Below, piece by piece: positions 22,996-35,030 of a stretch of DNA of 64,000 nucleotides. The stretch covers positions 31,742,603-31,806,602 of the forward strand of contig JAYGXS010000004.1 in the NCBI GenBank assembly GCA_036362985.1, written 5' to 3'. Numbering within the stretch: position 1 is the first letter of the stretch; the number at the start of each line of letters is the position of its first letter. Made by a program: the position numbers and the translations under genes. This stretch comes from Ligula intestinalis. Lineage: Eukaryota > Platyhelminthes > Cestoda > Diphyllobothriidea > Diphyllobothriidae. The notes beneath the pieces are model-generated. The model ran no database searches. It was not told the DNA's origin and was given only the letters and a program-made list of their open reading frames with translations.

Positions 22996-24887
22996 CTACA
23001 GTGTGACGGGGAGAAGGGGTTTAGGGGTAGACTTAGAGAGCAAAATGGATCGTAGGATTTCGTATTCGAAAAGCTTGCTGACTGCGAAAACTGAAGCGGC
23101 TAATAGAAGCGGAGGCGACTTCCAGGAATTAGTATCGAAGAGAGAGAGAGAGAGCGAGAGCGACGACCGCTGGCCTGTGGTGGCCCAACAACTACATCCT
23201 ATAAATACTACAACACCTGGGAAAGCCATTACCCTTATCTGACTCCGGCCTTGGTGACAGATTGACGGAGAATCCAAACCAGCAGGTTAATACAAGTGTC
23301 TAATTTTATGTGAATTACTTTGACGAAGTTTGTCAAAGTCCTGTATAAGGAAAGAACAGAGACTCTCAGGGATGAAAGAAACACAAGTAGGTACGCTAAG
23401 AAGGTAATACCCAAAGAGACCGCCAGGTTTTTCCAACCGAGCCCGAGAATATAACACGCTTTTGCCGTAACTCAAATTGTCCACTGCGTCAGCGCACGGT
23501 CATAGGGTTCGTTTCGAAACTACTCCGTACTCCACAAGAAATACGGTAAATAAACTGTCGACAGGCTCCGCAGTTACTTTGGCTAGTCGCACAGCCATCG
23601 CCGGAATGACCCATCATTGCTAATTAATGTGGAAAATAACTATTAATGATAAACAGTTGTTTGCAACCAACATCCCGACGCCAGCCACAGTCCCCTGAAC
23701 TGACTAAATTCCAATAAATCTTGTTGGCGGCACGATCACCGCTTCATCCAGCAGTCATTGCTGGAAGTACACGTTGATAATTGACAGCCGGTTCGCTCCA
23801 AAGAAGCTCAAACTCACTTCAGCATTTTCACATCAAGAAATGCGTCCAAAGTGGCAAATAAGTCAGCTATTTTAAAAGTCCTCTAGGTCATACGTATCAC
23901 TGGTAGCAATCGGCTGCGTTCACCCGCAGCTGATATTACTACAGAAGGAGTAGGAATAGACAGGTGAATGCAGTACTCATTCAGACAACACCACACTATG
24001 CCTAAGGGGAGAGAGAGAGAGCGTGTGGGCTGCTGCGAGTGTACTTGACCATTCACATCTTAATTCCTTGAAAACTCAATTCTGAGGTTTGAAATCCAAT
24101 CACAAAGCAAGCATATACGATGTAGCCAAGAAAGGCTGCGCGTCATCAGAATTTGAGTACCAGGAACATCGATCTACTTCAGCATCTAAAACCGACTGGT
24201 TCACTTCGCTTTGCATAATCCAGCTGGCACAATGTTCACCGGCGAGAGTTTCGGAATGCACCGGTTCACATGAATACTCGGGTATGACTGCAGGGGGATT
24301 TCGAGTGTATGCATATCGCCAACAACCACTAGGATCATCTTTTTTTCGAAGTTGTGCATATTGTTTTAGCTCACGAGCCCATTACGGGGGCGGCAACGCT
24401 AGACGCTGTGCAAGCATGACACTCACTATCAAACAAAATTACGCGAAACTAATGCACGTCGTTTGCGACGACAGCGACTGGCCACATCCCACGACCGTAA
24501 CACGAGACACTCAGGATGTCTTGAGCATAAGAAGGCGGGCTGCAGCCAAACTAAAGTGTGAACCCGCGGTAAAATTATTTTAATATACCTAGTGGTGGAA
24601 GCCAAAAGTGTAATTCACTCAGCGCTTCAACTGGTGTTCTGCTAGCTACACACGCATATTTCAGTCATCCAAGCGACTAGCTGATAACTGCAATAAAGTC
24701 ACCGTCAGAAACTACTGCAACACGGCTCTTAGTTCGGCAGAATGAAGGCGTTCATGGAAACAGCGAACATTAGTCGGCTGTGATAGTTTATAAGCGCATA
24801 CGGCTTATTATAGCGTGAAAAGGTCGTGTTGCGTGGGTCTCTCTCTCTCTCTCTCTGATAGTAGGTCCCCTGGCTAAGCAAACTCAC

Positions 24888-25184
24888 CGTGAATTTCTTG
24901 GCTACCATTGAGGGGGGAGGGATCGGTTGACCGACCTTACTAGCCGCAGTACGAGCTGGGGCAGGAACAGGGGGCACACAAGCGGAGACCGCGCCCGGCT
25001 TTGCAGCAACCGGTGACTGAGGGTGTGGTGGGAGGGAGGAAGCAGAAGTCTGCAGCGGGGACACCGGAGTCACAAGGAACTTTGGACTGCCAGGGGCCGT
25101 CTTAACAACCTCAGGAGCGGCTGCTGGACCAGCATGAGCCACCGGAGATCGGGCAGCTAGGGTTATGGGAACTGCGCCGGAGAC
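24888..25184 (-). CDS. WNK: WNK-like gene, 99-codon exon with KFLVTPV
   Basis: The 3' splice site is TATCCTCTTCAG before GTC at 25184; the donor is ACG/GTGAGT after 24888. It is 297 bases, phase 0/0. The sequence is Pro/Ala/Ser-rich and disordered. It contains SPKFLVTPVSP, which resembles the RFIVSPV segment found after the second PF2-like domain of vertebrate WNK1, and it ends AKKFT, which becomes KFTVV after splicing. A (CT)n tract (24841-24857) lies just downstream of the donor. Confidence 0.78.
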
Positions 25185-26352
25185 CTGAAGAGGATAAGGA
25201 CCGATCAGTAGGAGACACCTAGTTGGGGCAGAAGCGGGCGGGTTTGGGAAGGTGAACGGGTGGAATCCTACTTTGGATCCCGTGTAGCTCAACTTACCTG
25301 AGGTCCAACTTAACATTCTGGAGTTAGATTAGCATAACTCGCGGCGCGATGCGCCAAGCACATCTTAAATTTGCGTGTGCAATAACCTTACGTTAGTTTA
25401 CATTGATTGGCTCATTTAACTTATCTCTGTGTAAGTTCAGTTTTCAGTTTAGTTTCCAGCTGATCATTATGTTGACTATTTTTATTTAAGCTTTGGGTCA
25501 TTTTTTAGTTAGTTGAGTTTAGTTTCAGTTAGTTACTTTTTAAATTTATTTCCCAATATTTGCCTAACTGCACATTTTATGTATTGCGCGCTTTCTGTTG
25601 ACAAGCATTAAATGGTTTAAATAATTATTCCCGTTTTTCTACTTTATAAACCTTATTTTTTATTTATATTCCATTTCCTTTGTATTGCCCAAACTGCATA
25701 CTCTTTATTTCATCAGGTGCTGTATTACGAAAGGATGAGGCTCTCACATGCTGATCTGGGACCCAAACTAGAACTCTACTAGTGATTGTACCCACCACGA
25801 CAAACTGACTAGAAGATAAGAAAGTGGCGAATTAGGTTAAAAACGCTCGCTTGTGGCATAAGTTGTAGTCTTTTAAAGTCGAAACTCCTCAGATTAGCTT
25901 CAACGAGAATGAGTGTTCAGGTCTTTAGTTATGCAGTAGCCAGCAGATGGAAATCGTCTGCAGTCAATCGATAGAGTGGAAGTCGTTATTGAGCATGGAA
26001 GTGGAATGAAGGAAGCCAAAGAAAGGGAAACGCATCACCAGCTTCGCAGATCAAAGAGGTTCTCACCTAGTATTACCTGAGCAAATGCTACCGTTGGTTA
26101 TCTTGATCCAAGTCCTCATGCGAATTTGGTTTTGTTTTGGACTCGAACAAACTGCAGAAGTGCATACAAAGTCGACCCAACTATAGGACATAGGGAAACG
26201 GTCGAACAACCTATTTGAAGCACGACAAACATCTTGGAAACCAAGAGTTCCGTGAGTTGCCGTAGACGCCAACAGCATAGCGTGACAGAACGAACGCAGA
26301 AAGTAGACAGTGTGCAGTATGTGCGGTGCTTATAAAAGGCTAGATTTCAGTA

Positions 26353-26723
26353 CAGTAGTCACCGGTTATTAAGCCCAAGCCAGCTTGGGACGGAATTTTA
26401 CATAGCAAAATCTGCCGGGTAAAAAGCCCAGTCGCCGGCTTCAAAGCCCAGTTTTCCAACAAGATAGAGTGAAATTCTCATCTCTCTGCGTGCGCAACTG
26501 GTTACGTGTCGCAAATTTTTTTGTTATTACGTAAAATACAGACAAACAGCATTCTTTTCTTGTACATAACCAAGCTCTACACATAATACAGTACGTATGT
26601 AATGTATAGTTCCTATCCTGCGTTTGCTAATCAAGAACTAGGACTCTCCGCTTGATGCGCCCGCCGCTTATCAAGCCCAATTTGGTCTGGGCCCGAGATG
26701 GGTTTAATAGCCGGCGACTACTG
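26353..26723. mobile_element. short non-autonomous DNA transposon (pogo/Tigger-like MITE)
   Basis: A 371-base segment bounded by terminal inverted repeats of about 28 bases. The left end reads CAGTAGTCACCGGTTATTAA; the right end on the opposite strand reads CAGTAGTCGCCGGCTATTAA. The left end is preceded by TA, the right end by TG on that strand, so a TA target duplication is plausible but mutated. Sub-terminal aagccca repeats recur inside (26,386; 26,428; 26,445; 26,674). No coding capacity. CAG-starting ends with TA targets are typical of pogo-group elements; assignment beyond that is inference. Confidence 0.75.
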
Positions 26724-27045
26724 TGCCACAAACTTGATAGAACATGAGCTGTTGGTCTTAGATGCTTGATTACATTATCAACCTCACATTATCTTGGTAA
26801 CGATCGATAAAGGACGTAAACCCCTATCACTCCCCCTCCCTCTCCCCTTCCCCGTGCGACCGACAACTGCTCTGTGCCTTGCACTTTTAATCGTGCTTGA
26901 CAGGCCTTCACTGTAACCTGAACTGTCTTCCTTCGATAACTGCCTTCCCCTTCTCTTCTTCCTCATCATGCGTCCCACACACTTAAGGACAACAACTCAA
27001 ACTCTAGTAGATAGGGCTATCTGCTATTGCTCTCTGACTATGTCT

Positions 27046-27115
27046 CTGATGACGAATCCGCGACAGATGTCAAAACGTCAGGCGAAAAAAGTATCGATCG
27101 AGTCGTCTTCTTCTT
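27046..27115 (+). repeat. fold-back family arm fragment with hammerhead-like core
   Basis: CTGATGA (27046-27052) is followed by a degenerate stem and AAAACGTCAGGCGAA (27072-27086), then atcgatcgagtcgtcttcttc. This is one arm of the fold-back repeat at 38.4-38.6 kb, with a mutated GAAA (here CAAAA). It lies in an intron of the WNK-like gene. Confidence 0.6.
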
Positions 27116-27728
27116 CTTCTCAACTCAAGCTCTATTTATGCATTAAGTTTTAACCTTCTAGGTCCACACCTAAGTGGACAGTTTGTTTTATCTTCCTAAA
27201 AGGCGATGACCGTATGCAGTATTCTAGAATAAACTGAGCGCGCTGTAAAGATTAGGCTTGATCGAAAACTCCGATGGGTCATAACTGGTTTCCAGCCTTC
27301 TTATTCATGCTACGCCGATGCAATAACGTCGCCCTCTTGCATGTGTAGCATGGGGCCTAACTGATTCAAGCCAACTCAGAATAAAGAGGTGTGAATTTGT
27401 ACTTCAGGACTTCGATGACCTTGCCCAACAAATTGCACATTATGGGGGGGGGAGCATTGATTAGTGAGACTCACCTAAGGACAGGTGAATGCTTTGAGCT
27501 CCCTATTAGTAATAAGGTGACTAAAAGCGCATAGATAAAGAAAAAAAGAAAAACAAGACTTCAGTTATATGCTTGCACGGGAAGACGAAATAATAAAATA
27601 AAATATGACTACTCACTAAGTACGAGTAGTATAATAAGCATGTGTTATTCTCTTCCATGTGAATAAAATGTTTGTGAAGAGAAAGAGAAATGGCAAACAT
27701 GTAACAAACGGAAAAGCAGGGAGCCTAC

Positions 27729-28172
27729 CGCCGGTGTGGATGATTGGCCAGCTCCGCCTGCCTCACTGACGAGACTACTCGGCGGGACGACAGGCTGAGA
27801 GGGCGGAGCCTGGGTGGGTGCTGCAGCACTTGTTTGTTGCGGCTGAGGCGGTTGCTGATGTTGCTGCTGACTGCTTAACAGGGTTGCCTGAAGATTAAGC
27901 AGTTGATTGAGGTCCTGAGCACTGAGTGCGGCCAAAGCAGCCGGGAGCGGCAGCTGAATAGGTGAACCCGTCGGCACGAACTGGGTTTGAGAGAGTTGTT
28001 GAGGGAGCAGATGTGCTGGTGGCTGGTGAGGACCCAAACCGCCGCCGCCGGTGGACGGGAGTGGCGCCCAATGTGAGGTTGCCGCGGCCTGAAGGGAGGC
28101 GGTAGGCGAATTTGTCCACAAGCCGCTTGGAAAGCAGGCGAGGAGGGCTGGATTCGAGTAGAGAGCAGCAAG
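27729..28172 (-). CDS. WNK: WNK-like gene, 148-codon Q/P-rich exon
   Basis: The 3' splice site is CTCTCCCTACAG before CTT at 28172; the donor is GCG/GTAGGC after 27729. It is 444 bases, phase 0/0. It encodes LAALYSNPALLACFPSGLW, a GGGGLGPHQPP loop, repeated LL/LPLP segments (AALAALSAQDLNQLLNLQA) and a Q-rich region (SSQQQHQQPPQPQQ), then an Ala/Pro tail. No domain is recognised; it looks like a disordered, possibly aggregation-prone linker. The other open frames across this interval are shadows of it. Confidence 0.75.
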
Positions 28173-28476
28173 CTGTAGGGAGAGAAGTCGGATTAGCATG
28201 GGGCAAAAAGGGAGGGAGAGTAGTGAGGGTAAAACGGACACTTGTATTCGCTGAACAGTGTTTTGTTAGCCTGTTAGGTTAGTAACACGCGGCCACTGTA
28301 CTGGTTCTTTAAGGAAGCGACAACAGGTGACTGCGCGCTTAAGCACCAACTGGCGAGAAGTTCAGACCATGGTTTGCAATAAGTTAATGGTTGGAAAGCT
28401 CTCCCTACATTTATCCTACGAAACAGAAGGGGATATTTGAGATTGCGCTGATGTATTTGACTTATTTGTGAAAACC

Positions 28477-28526
28477 TCGGTGGCTTTAATACAGCCAACG
28501 CTCTAACCACCTGAGCTACGAGAGTC
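28477..28526 (-). repeat. tRNA-derived SINE fragment (A-box half)
   Basis: Minus strand reads ctctcgtagctcaggtggtt then agagcgttggctg, a good A box (TAGCTCAGGTGG) and D-arm, followed directly by taaagccaccgaggttttcac. The anticodon side is abnormal and no B box follows, so it is a truncated SINE head, not a tRNA gene. It is the same family as the copy at 21.4 kb. Confidence 0.55.
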
Positions 28527-29589
28527 ATAAGTTTAAGTAAACTTTAATCAAGCTATCTACTGCAATGTATGACGTACTTAAATCTGCTCCAGTTCCTATG
28601 GAATAAATGGCCCGGCAGTCCTCTAGTGGATTCTACACTGATTACCTAGGAAAGTCTACTTGGGCAGTCAGCTTATTGTATGAGAGCTGGTCAAATGAAT
28701 CATTCAAATTTGCTAGACCTCCCCACTTATTGAGCTATTTTTTTCCTTTCCATGCATCACTGAACATTATTTAACTGTATGTATGATACTGACTAACTGA
28801 TCGAACGGGGAACGGAATCTGCTTCTTTACTTACTCGTATTACCCCATTGCAAAGTTGTTAGTTTAAAACCGCGGCTGCGGTCGACAGAAAAAATGGTCG
28901 TTTTTCCTGCCTGAGCGTAAAATTAAGCACTACAGCAAATTACTGCCCAATATGCCGGTCTGGGAGTTGGAAGAGGAGCAAATTTTAGTCCGAACCAGCA
29001 CCGCAAACTTTATGTGTCATCAAAGTTTCAAATACAAGAGCACCTATTACGGAAAACACGAACGATTGTGAAGCCGGTAAATTGGACTTTTGGAGTATTC
29101 ACGTGACGGAATCAGAAGACTGTCCTGATCACACTGCTCGCTTGGACAAGCCACAGTGTCCACATTCGAGAACAAACTGACCATACCGGATTTTGAAGTG
29201 ACGAATGACAATTATTTCATAACGAGAGCAGGCTATCGCATCTCTCACAAGGGAGGCATTTCTATCTGGTTTTTTGTGTAGTATAAGCAGAGTTTCGGTG
29301 AGCAGACGGCTATAAGTGTTTTGTCAACTCCTATTCCTCAAATAAGCTGGTCTGAAGATTTCATCAACACTATATAACTCTGCAGACTGAAGAACATTAT
29401 TGAAAAAAGGAAAGTTTGGATCAGGGATTGGTACAACCTCTAACTCACTAGCCATCATCAGCTAGCCATACCCAAATCCACGTGGTGCACCACCTAAGGC
29501 TCGAACGCGCGGCCTGCTGATTAGAAGTTCAACCATATAAACATTGAGCCAAAATATTGGAATATTAACACTGGTGGATGGACATTCAC

Positions 29590-29870
29590 AGAAGGGTTGC
29601 GGGACTCAACTGTCGTGAGGCTGCTGACGAGATTCGAGTGTGAGCGCCGAGGCAGAACAGGATAAGGGAGCGGGAAGCACAGCAGACGGGTCCCCGTTGC
29701 GGTTCCTCCCGCTCTCACAGCGGCCAAGTTCTGCTACACCCATCTCCTTATCTCCCTTCCTGTCCATCTGTGTTTTTGATGACGGAGCAGCCCCCCGACC
29801 ATACTGCTCCGATTCCTCCTTCTCGCCGCGGAGATTGAGGCCCAGCCGGCGGGGCTCCGGATCCAACACG
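29590..29870 (-). pseudogene. LINE fragment (Jockey/I-like), short
   Basis: About 70 bases near 29,690-29,745 (minus strand) match 54,600-54,665, where the same sequence (LAAVRAGG) starts a clear reverse transcriptase C-terminal segment. The surrounding open frames are GC-rich and frame-shifted. It is assigned as a fragment of the same LINE family on the strength of this match; on its own it would be unrecognisable. Confidence 0.4.
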
Positions 29871-30496
29871 GAATACTAGCAAGCCAGCCAGCCAGGACGA
29901 GGGAGCGCCGTAACCGATCGGTGAGCGTTGATCCACCAATACATCACTTTGTGTAGTTCCTCTTCATCCATAGCTTTTAACCAATAACCACATTGGTCCT
30001 CATCCTCGGCCTTTGATCTAAACGATCTAGGCCTCAGATAACAAATAATCTTTCGAAAAATTTACTCCGACTGCATACAAACACTGCTGAATAAAGCAAA
30101 ACAACTAGCGCACAGCATTTGCTACCAGGAGCGTGGCCCCATTAGAAGACGCTAATGATGTGTCCTACAGAAGTAGCTACGACCCACTTTGTGATGTGGA
30201 GCACCAGTGGGAAGTTTCAAAGAGCACTTAGTGGCACTCTCTCTCGGAAAACGGTATTACAAACCAGGACACCGAAAGAGCCTACGCATTCGGACTACTT
30301 AGCAGGATGTACCGTCTGGCAACACGAGATTCAAGGTACGTACAGGCAGCAAAGAACTCAGCCGCGCTCAAAATTGGCTGCATTCAAGACTTCTGCATCT
30401 AGCCAGTGGTGACGAAGAGGTGAACCAAGTTACAGCTCAGAATACCCCGTAAACGTGCATGAAGGCGGTCAACATCTGTCGGATATACTGTGGAAA

Positions 30497-30628
30497 GATA
30501 CTTAGATAGAGAAGTACAAGGCGTTGTGATCACCAGAATCTTACTTTTACTTGTCTGAGCTTTCGGGCTCAGACAAGTAAAAGTACGATTCCGGTGATCG
30601 CAACGTCTTCTTCTTCTCTATCTACACA
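30497..30628. repeat. near-perfect fold-back hairpin, arms of about 60 bases
   Basis: Left arm (about 30,497-30,561) and right arm (30,566-30,628) are reverse complements with few mismatches: CTTACTTTTACTTGTCTGAGC faces GGCTCAGACAAGTAAAAGTA around a 4-5 base tttcg apex, extended outward by gatcacc/ggtgatc and a tagatagag/ctctatcta pair. The outer right-arm sequence (ggtgatcgcaacg ... acctgggatgcgaaca) occurs again directly at 30,739-30,792. It lies just past the 3' end of the largest WNK-like exon, inside an intron. Confidence 0.85.
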
Positions 30629-30931
30629 TATACCTGGGATGCGAACAAATGCCTCCTTCTCCTTCCCCCATAACGGTTGATTGGCCCCTGCGTCCTGTAA
30701 CTATTGCTTGTCTTTCGTTTACACCTTTATCTCTGACGATGGTGATCGCAACGCCTTTTCCTCTATCTAAACACATACCTGGGATGCGAACATTTGCCAC
30801 AAAGAAACTTACTCTGTAGGCCTCTTCTATAGACTAAGATGCAGATGATGATGAGACCAGAGTTTCACTAGTTTTTATAATTTACAGCATCAGCAAAAAG
30901 GACAAATGGACTTTGCCACACAAAAACGTAC

Positions 30932-32853
30932 ACTGTCCTGAGCTTGAGAAGAAGAGACAGCTGGATGCACTTCATGCAGTGCCGGTGGCCGTCCAGCACT
31001 CGTGACGGCTGACGCGACGGCGGCAGCGGCTGGAAGGTTGTTCAGCAGAGTCGAAGGGATCGAGATATGATAAGCACCACCACCACCACCAGCAGCTGAT
31101 TGAGCGCCCACTCCCAAGTGAGGGTTCTGTTGTTGTTGTTGTTGCGCTACTGGCATTCCAGACACAAGCTGTTGTGTGGAGGAGGAAGAAGAGCCTAACA
31201 CCTGCTGCTGTTGCTGCGGTTGACGGTTCTGTGGAGGCGCCACAGCTGTTGGCTGTGATCGCATATATGTCGGGTGAGTTTGTGATTGGGCTAGCGACTG
31301 GGGTGGGGTGGGAGCTGCCGATCCGCCCACAGCCGCCTGACACCCATAATGACTAGTTACTGGGTTTGGATAGGCTGCGCCAGGGATTGAGCCCAGAGTT
31401 AAGTCGGACTGCGTGGGCATTGACTGCAGGGAGCTGCGGCTTGGGCGATGAGTCGTTTGTCCTGACGGCAGTGAAATGACAGACCCTGCCGGAGAAGAGG
31501 GCGGCAAACTGCTCGAAAACATGTTCTGGTGGTGCATCAACAAGTTTGAAGCATTGGCAGGTAATGAGGGTGTAGCAACCACTGATACTGTGGCTCGCCT
31601 ACTTTCTACCACGCTCGGGGGTGTCGGAAAGTGACCCGCGGCGTATGGTGGTACAGAACCATAGGGTAGGCTGTAGTAGGTGGTATCTGTGAGGGTTGCA
31701 GGTGGGGGCGCGGCAGCTTCAGCAGTGGGCGGATGATTAACTGATGCGGCATTGGCCTTCTGTGAGGCTCGATCAGGGGCATATGGTAGACCGCGGAGGG
31801 TCATCATCAAAGAAAGGGCATCATCGAAGGTGAGTGAACCATCGTTGGCCGACATAGGTACCTCAACGAGCCGAACCGATCCATTTGATTGATTGCTCAT
31901 TGGAGTGGAGACAATCCTATCCATATTGGGCGATTGCATGTTCAAAGGGGCGGTGGGAGCAGAGGGGATCACAACGGTGGGCCGCTGGATATAGTGCACC
32001 TCCTCGTCGGGGGTGACAACAATGGAGCCAAAACTGGGAGGTCGAAATACGCGCGTGCGGACAGCCACCGGACAGGAGTCATCCTGAGTGACAATGAGAC
32101 AGTGGTGGGAGGGTAGGGGCAGGAGAGAGATATCGCGTAGGGGCGCGGTCGAGCCCTCAGCAGCAACACCCCTCTGGGGGTTACGACAGCAGAGTACAGA
32201 CTGGCGTTCTGGTAGAGAGATCATGTGTCCGGGACTGGTGGCGTCACCCGGTACGACCAGTATGGGAGTTCGACGTACTTTAGAGTTCATATGGTTGGCG
32301 ATCTGCGCGAGCAGGGATTGGGCATAAACTGGTACCTTGAGTGTAATGAAGACTTCCGTATCCCGCTGAGCATATGGAAGGTTGGGGTGTTGGGTAGTGG
32401 CGTAGGACTGCAATGATTCGGCACCCTCTCCAAGGCCCATTGGGTACTGCGTGGGACCGCAGCCTGCAAACTCGTGGGTGGACTTTGAAGGGTTTATGAA
32501 ATTGGACGCAGGTACGCCCGACCCGGGAGGAATGGTATTTTCTCCTCCTGCCGGGTAGTTGTAGAAATTTGTGGGCAGCGGTGAAACCTCCTCCAGAGCG
32601 CTGTGGTAACTGAGAGATGTGATAGAGTGGTCGGGAAGAGGAACGTTGAACGCAGAGTGGTCGTTCTGAAAGATAGGCTGTACACTACTAGCACTAGCTG
32701 CGTGAGATACTGTGGGAGGCATTGGCATCTGATTTTGGGGTAAAACGTTGTAGTCAACCGGTAGCTGAGTCATAGCAGATTGAATTGGAGCACCACGAAA
32801 GCGATCGACTGGCGAATCTGCTGCAGGCGAAGACCCGCTCGCATCCTCATCAT
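30932..32853 (-). CDS. WNK: WNK-like gene, giant 1922-base exon
   Basis: The 3' splice site is TCTTGTTCTAG before AT at 32853, completing a codon begun (G) in the previous exon. The donor AGT/GTACGT after 30932 leaves phase 0, matching the next exon. It encodes 640 full codons. The start is acidic (DDEDASGSS). A moderately ordered segment follows (VFITLKVPVYAQSLLAQI to VLCCRNPQRG). Then come a VFRPPSFGSIVVTPDEEVHY block, a helical LTFDDALSLMMTLRGLPYA segment and long Ser/Pro/Gln/Gly-rich tails with QQQQQ, SSSSS and GGGG runs. No catalytic domain is present. It is by far the longest open frame of the window. The codons are uninterrupted, so the exon is under coding constraint even though I cannot name its parts. 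Confidence 0.85.
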
Positions 32854-34047
32854 CTAGAACAAGAAGAGGAGAGAAAGATGGAAATAGAGATCAGCGACGT
32901 CCCGCGAATAGTGCTATCGCTCATCTGAGGTTTCCATTTTTTGATGGTCCAAACTACAGAAAGCCCTTGTAGCAAGGTAAAGTTGTCTGCCTTATAAAAA
33001 ATTCTTGATTAGCAATCGATAAAGGAAGAGCATATTTCTGAAGCAAACTTTCACAACAAAAGCAGGTCGAGCCACGAATTGATTGGAGCCCCGTCCTTCA
33101 ATGAGAATCCAGTCAATCGCTATATCCATCTAGCGCCATTATAAAGAGATATACGCCGTTACCTACAGACTGGCATTACTGATGTTTAATTTGTCCCTAC
33201 CTCCTATAACCGTTCTTTGTTGTGTTGCCGCGTTCACCCCTGGAGGTGGACTCCACTAAAGGTTCGAAAACGCAGATGAATAAAGAAATGTTTCTGGCGA
33301 TCAAACAGCTAACTATTTTTCTAAATGCAAATCACAACAACAGAAAATTAACATCGTCTTCTTACCTTCAACATTTATGTTGACTATTCATACAAATTGG
33401 GACATATTTTATCGAAAACAGGCATACAAATATTCCTTAGATAACAGTCTATTATAGGGCTCAACAAGGAAACCAAGGCTCAGAATTCTGTAGTAAGTGA
33501 CGGTAATAATGGTAATTTACTTTAAGTGTATTATTCATCGTCTTAATCTTCTTTTCAATTATCCTACGTGTTTTAGTTGCTATATATATTAGATTTTTAT
33601 AATATTGTTCCTATGACCACCGCTTCCGTATTACAGAATTATGGAGGTTTGGTTTCCGTGGTGAGCCCTATAATGGACAGCTACCATTCTTTGGTATCGA
33701 ATACAATCGTCCTTGAAGCTAGGGTGTTTCTCTGCAATACTATTTTTTAAATTTCAGAATAATTCTGTCCCCGAACAGCAGATGTAATTGCGCTAAGGGT
33801 TTCCAAACTACATGCTACACACTTTCCGTGTAGGGAGAAAGAATCACACATTTCTCTGCGCCATTAAGAAGATGCCAAGTGAATCAGGTAAGATTTTGCA
33901 ATGGATATGGACCACCTAGAAGACTTTACTAGGAACAAGCTGAGTGAATGCATATTTCACAGTCCTACAAAATCTTATCACTCCAGTCTCTAAAAAAATC
34001 AACAGATATGCCTTTTCTCTAATAAAGGCAATCAGAGGAAGGCATAC

Positions 34048-34426
34048 CGAAATCACTGGAGCACTCCATCAACGCCGAACTGTTGGGCCCCATGGCAAAG
34101 GCCTCCGAGGAGCCAACTAAATTCGAGGCCGCTGGGGCAATAGCACCGGTTTCGGGCAGCATAACAGTACCTTCGGGGATCATGGTAGGGGGTGGAATCA
34201 GCAGGGGAACGTGACCATCCGCGGCACACGCCTGACTGCTCACACTCCAGTCATTAACTTGTTTTGCAGGCAGCAGTTCGGGCGAGAGATGTGGATAGAA
34301 AACGTAGTCGTAATTCAACTTGATAGAGTTTTCATCCTCCTTAAGGGCAGCCAGTATTCTTGCGACAGCTTCTTTGATCGCCCTGTCAATCTCCTCGTTT
34401 AACTGGGTGTAGCCGTGGCCTTGAAA
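34048..34426 (-). CDS. WNK: WNK-like gene, exon with second half of PF2-like domain
   Basis: The 3' splice site is CTACCTTTTAG before TTT at 34426, phase 0; the donor is TTCG/GTATGC after 34048, phase 1. It is 379 bases. It begins FQGHGYTQLNEEIDRAIKEA and ARILAALKEDE, a helical stretch. This matches the place and pattern of the helix closing the second PF2/OSR1-C-like domain in WNK kinases, where a hydrophobic/acidic helix follows the beta strands. After that the protein becomes Pro/Ala/Ser-rich (LLIPPPTMIPEGTVMLPE). The identity rests on this exon together with the 37.4 kb exon. Confidence 0.75.
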
Positions 34427-34739
34427 CTAAAAGGTAGAAAGGCAGACTTGAGTCGGCAAAATCACGGCGGACTCAAGTGTGCGCGTATTGGCAGACCCAA
34501 AAGCGGCCCACGGACAAAATCGGAATATAGTTCTGGTCACGAATTAACCGACGTACACATTACTATCAACTGCAAGTCAAGCAAAGTTATTTCGCGGTTT
34601 TTAGGAGGCGCATCCTGTGATGTTCAGCAAACCAGACATCAGACAACTGACCGGCTTGGACGGTGGCCTGATGCTACCGGACGTGGGGAAGAGAGTGAGG
34701 TAAACGATTCGGCGTCTTTTCCTCAAGATAAACAATTTG

Positions 34740-35030
34740 AGGCGCCTGAAGCTATCACGGTGCGCTAAGCCCCATGGCTTGGAAGGTTGCCAACTAACGG
34801 GGTAACTCGGACCGCGCAATCAGTCCAATGTGTATTCTGTTGTTTGCAGTGGCTAACCGGCGGTCTGAGAGTCAGGCTGCAATGGCTCCCTCTTTATGTG
34901 TTCTTTATGGCACTCCCACGCAGCTGAGGTACAAGCCAGGTGGGGCGGTATGCACAGGCAGTCGCCGGTCTTCTCTACTCTGTCTTGACATCGGGCACAG
35001 GGGGTGAGGAGAGAGAGAGAATACTAACAC
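34740..35030 (+). repeat. dispersed repeat family A, copy 1
   Basis: Matches 47,500-47,840 in the same orientation. Shared blocks include ctatcacggtg, tggcttgg, tgccaact, gatgcaatggctcc-like, tggc(g/a)ctccc and the gtcttcacatcggg(c/a)-like end. No protein is recognisable in either copy. It lies in an intron of the WNK-like gene. Confidence 0.6.

Noticed and set aside
22837..23242. Plus-strand frames of 72-121 codons
   Set aside because: Antisense shadow of the 22876-22995 exon, extended through a (GA)n tract.
24089..24583. 164-codon plus-strand open frame
   Set aside because: No motif, Cys/Ser-rich random composition, no splice or promoter context, and it lies antisense in an intron of the WNK-like gene.
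30972..32469. Additional open frames (123, 79, 75 codons and others) over the giant exon
   Set aside because: Alternate-frame shadows of the 1922-base exon, which is the only frame with matching splice phases.
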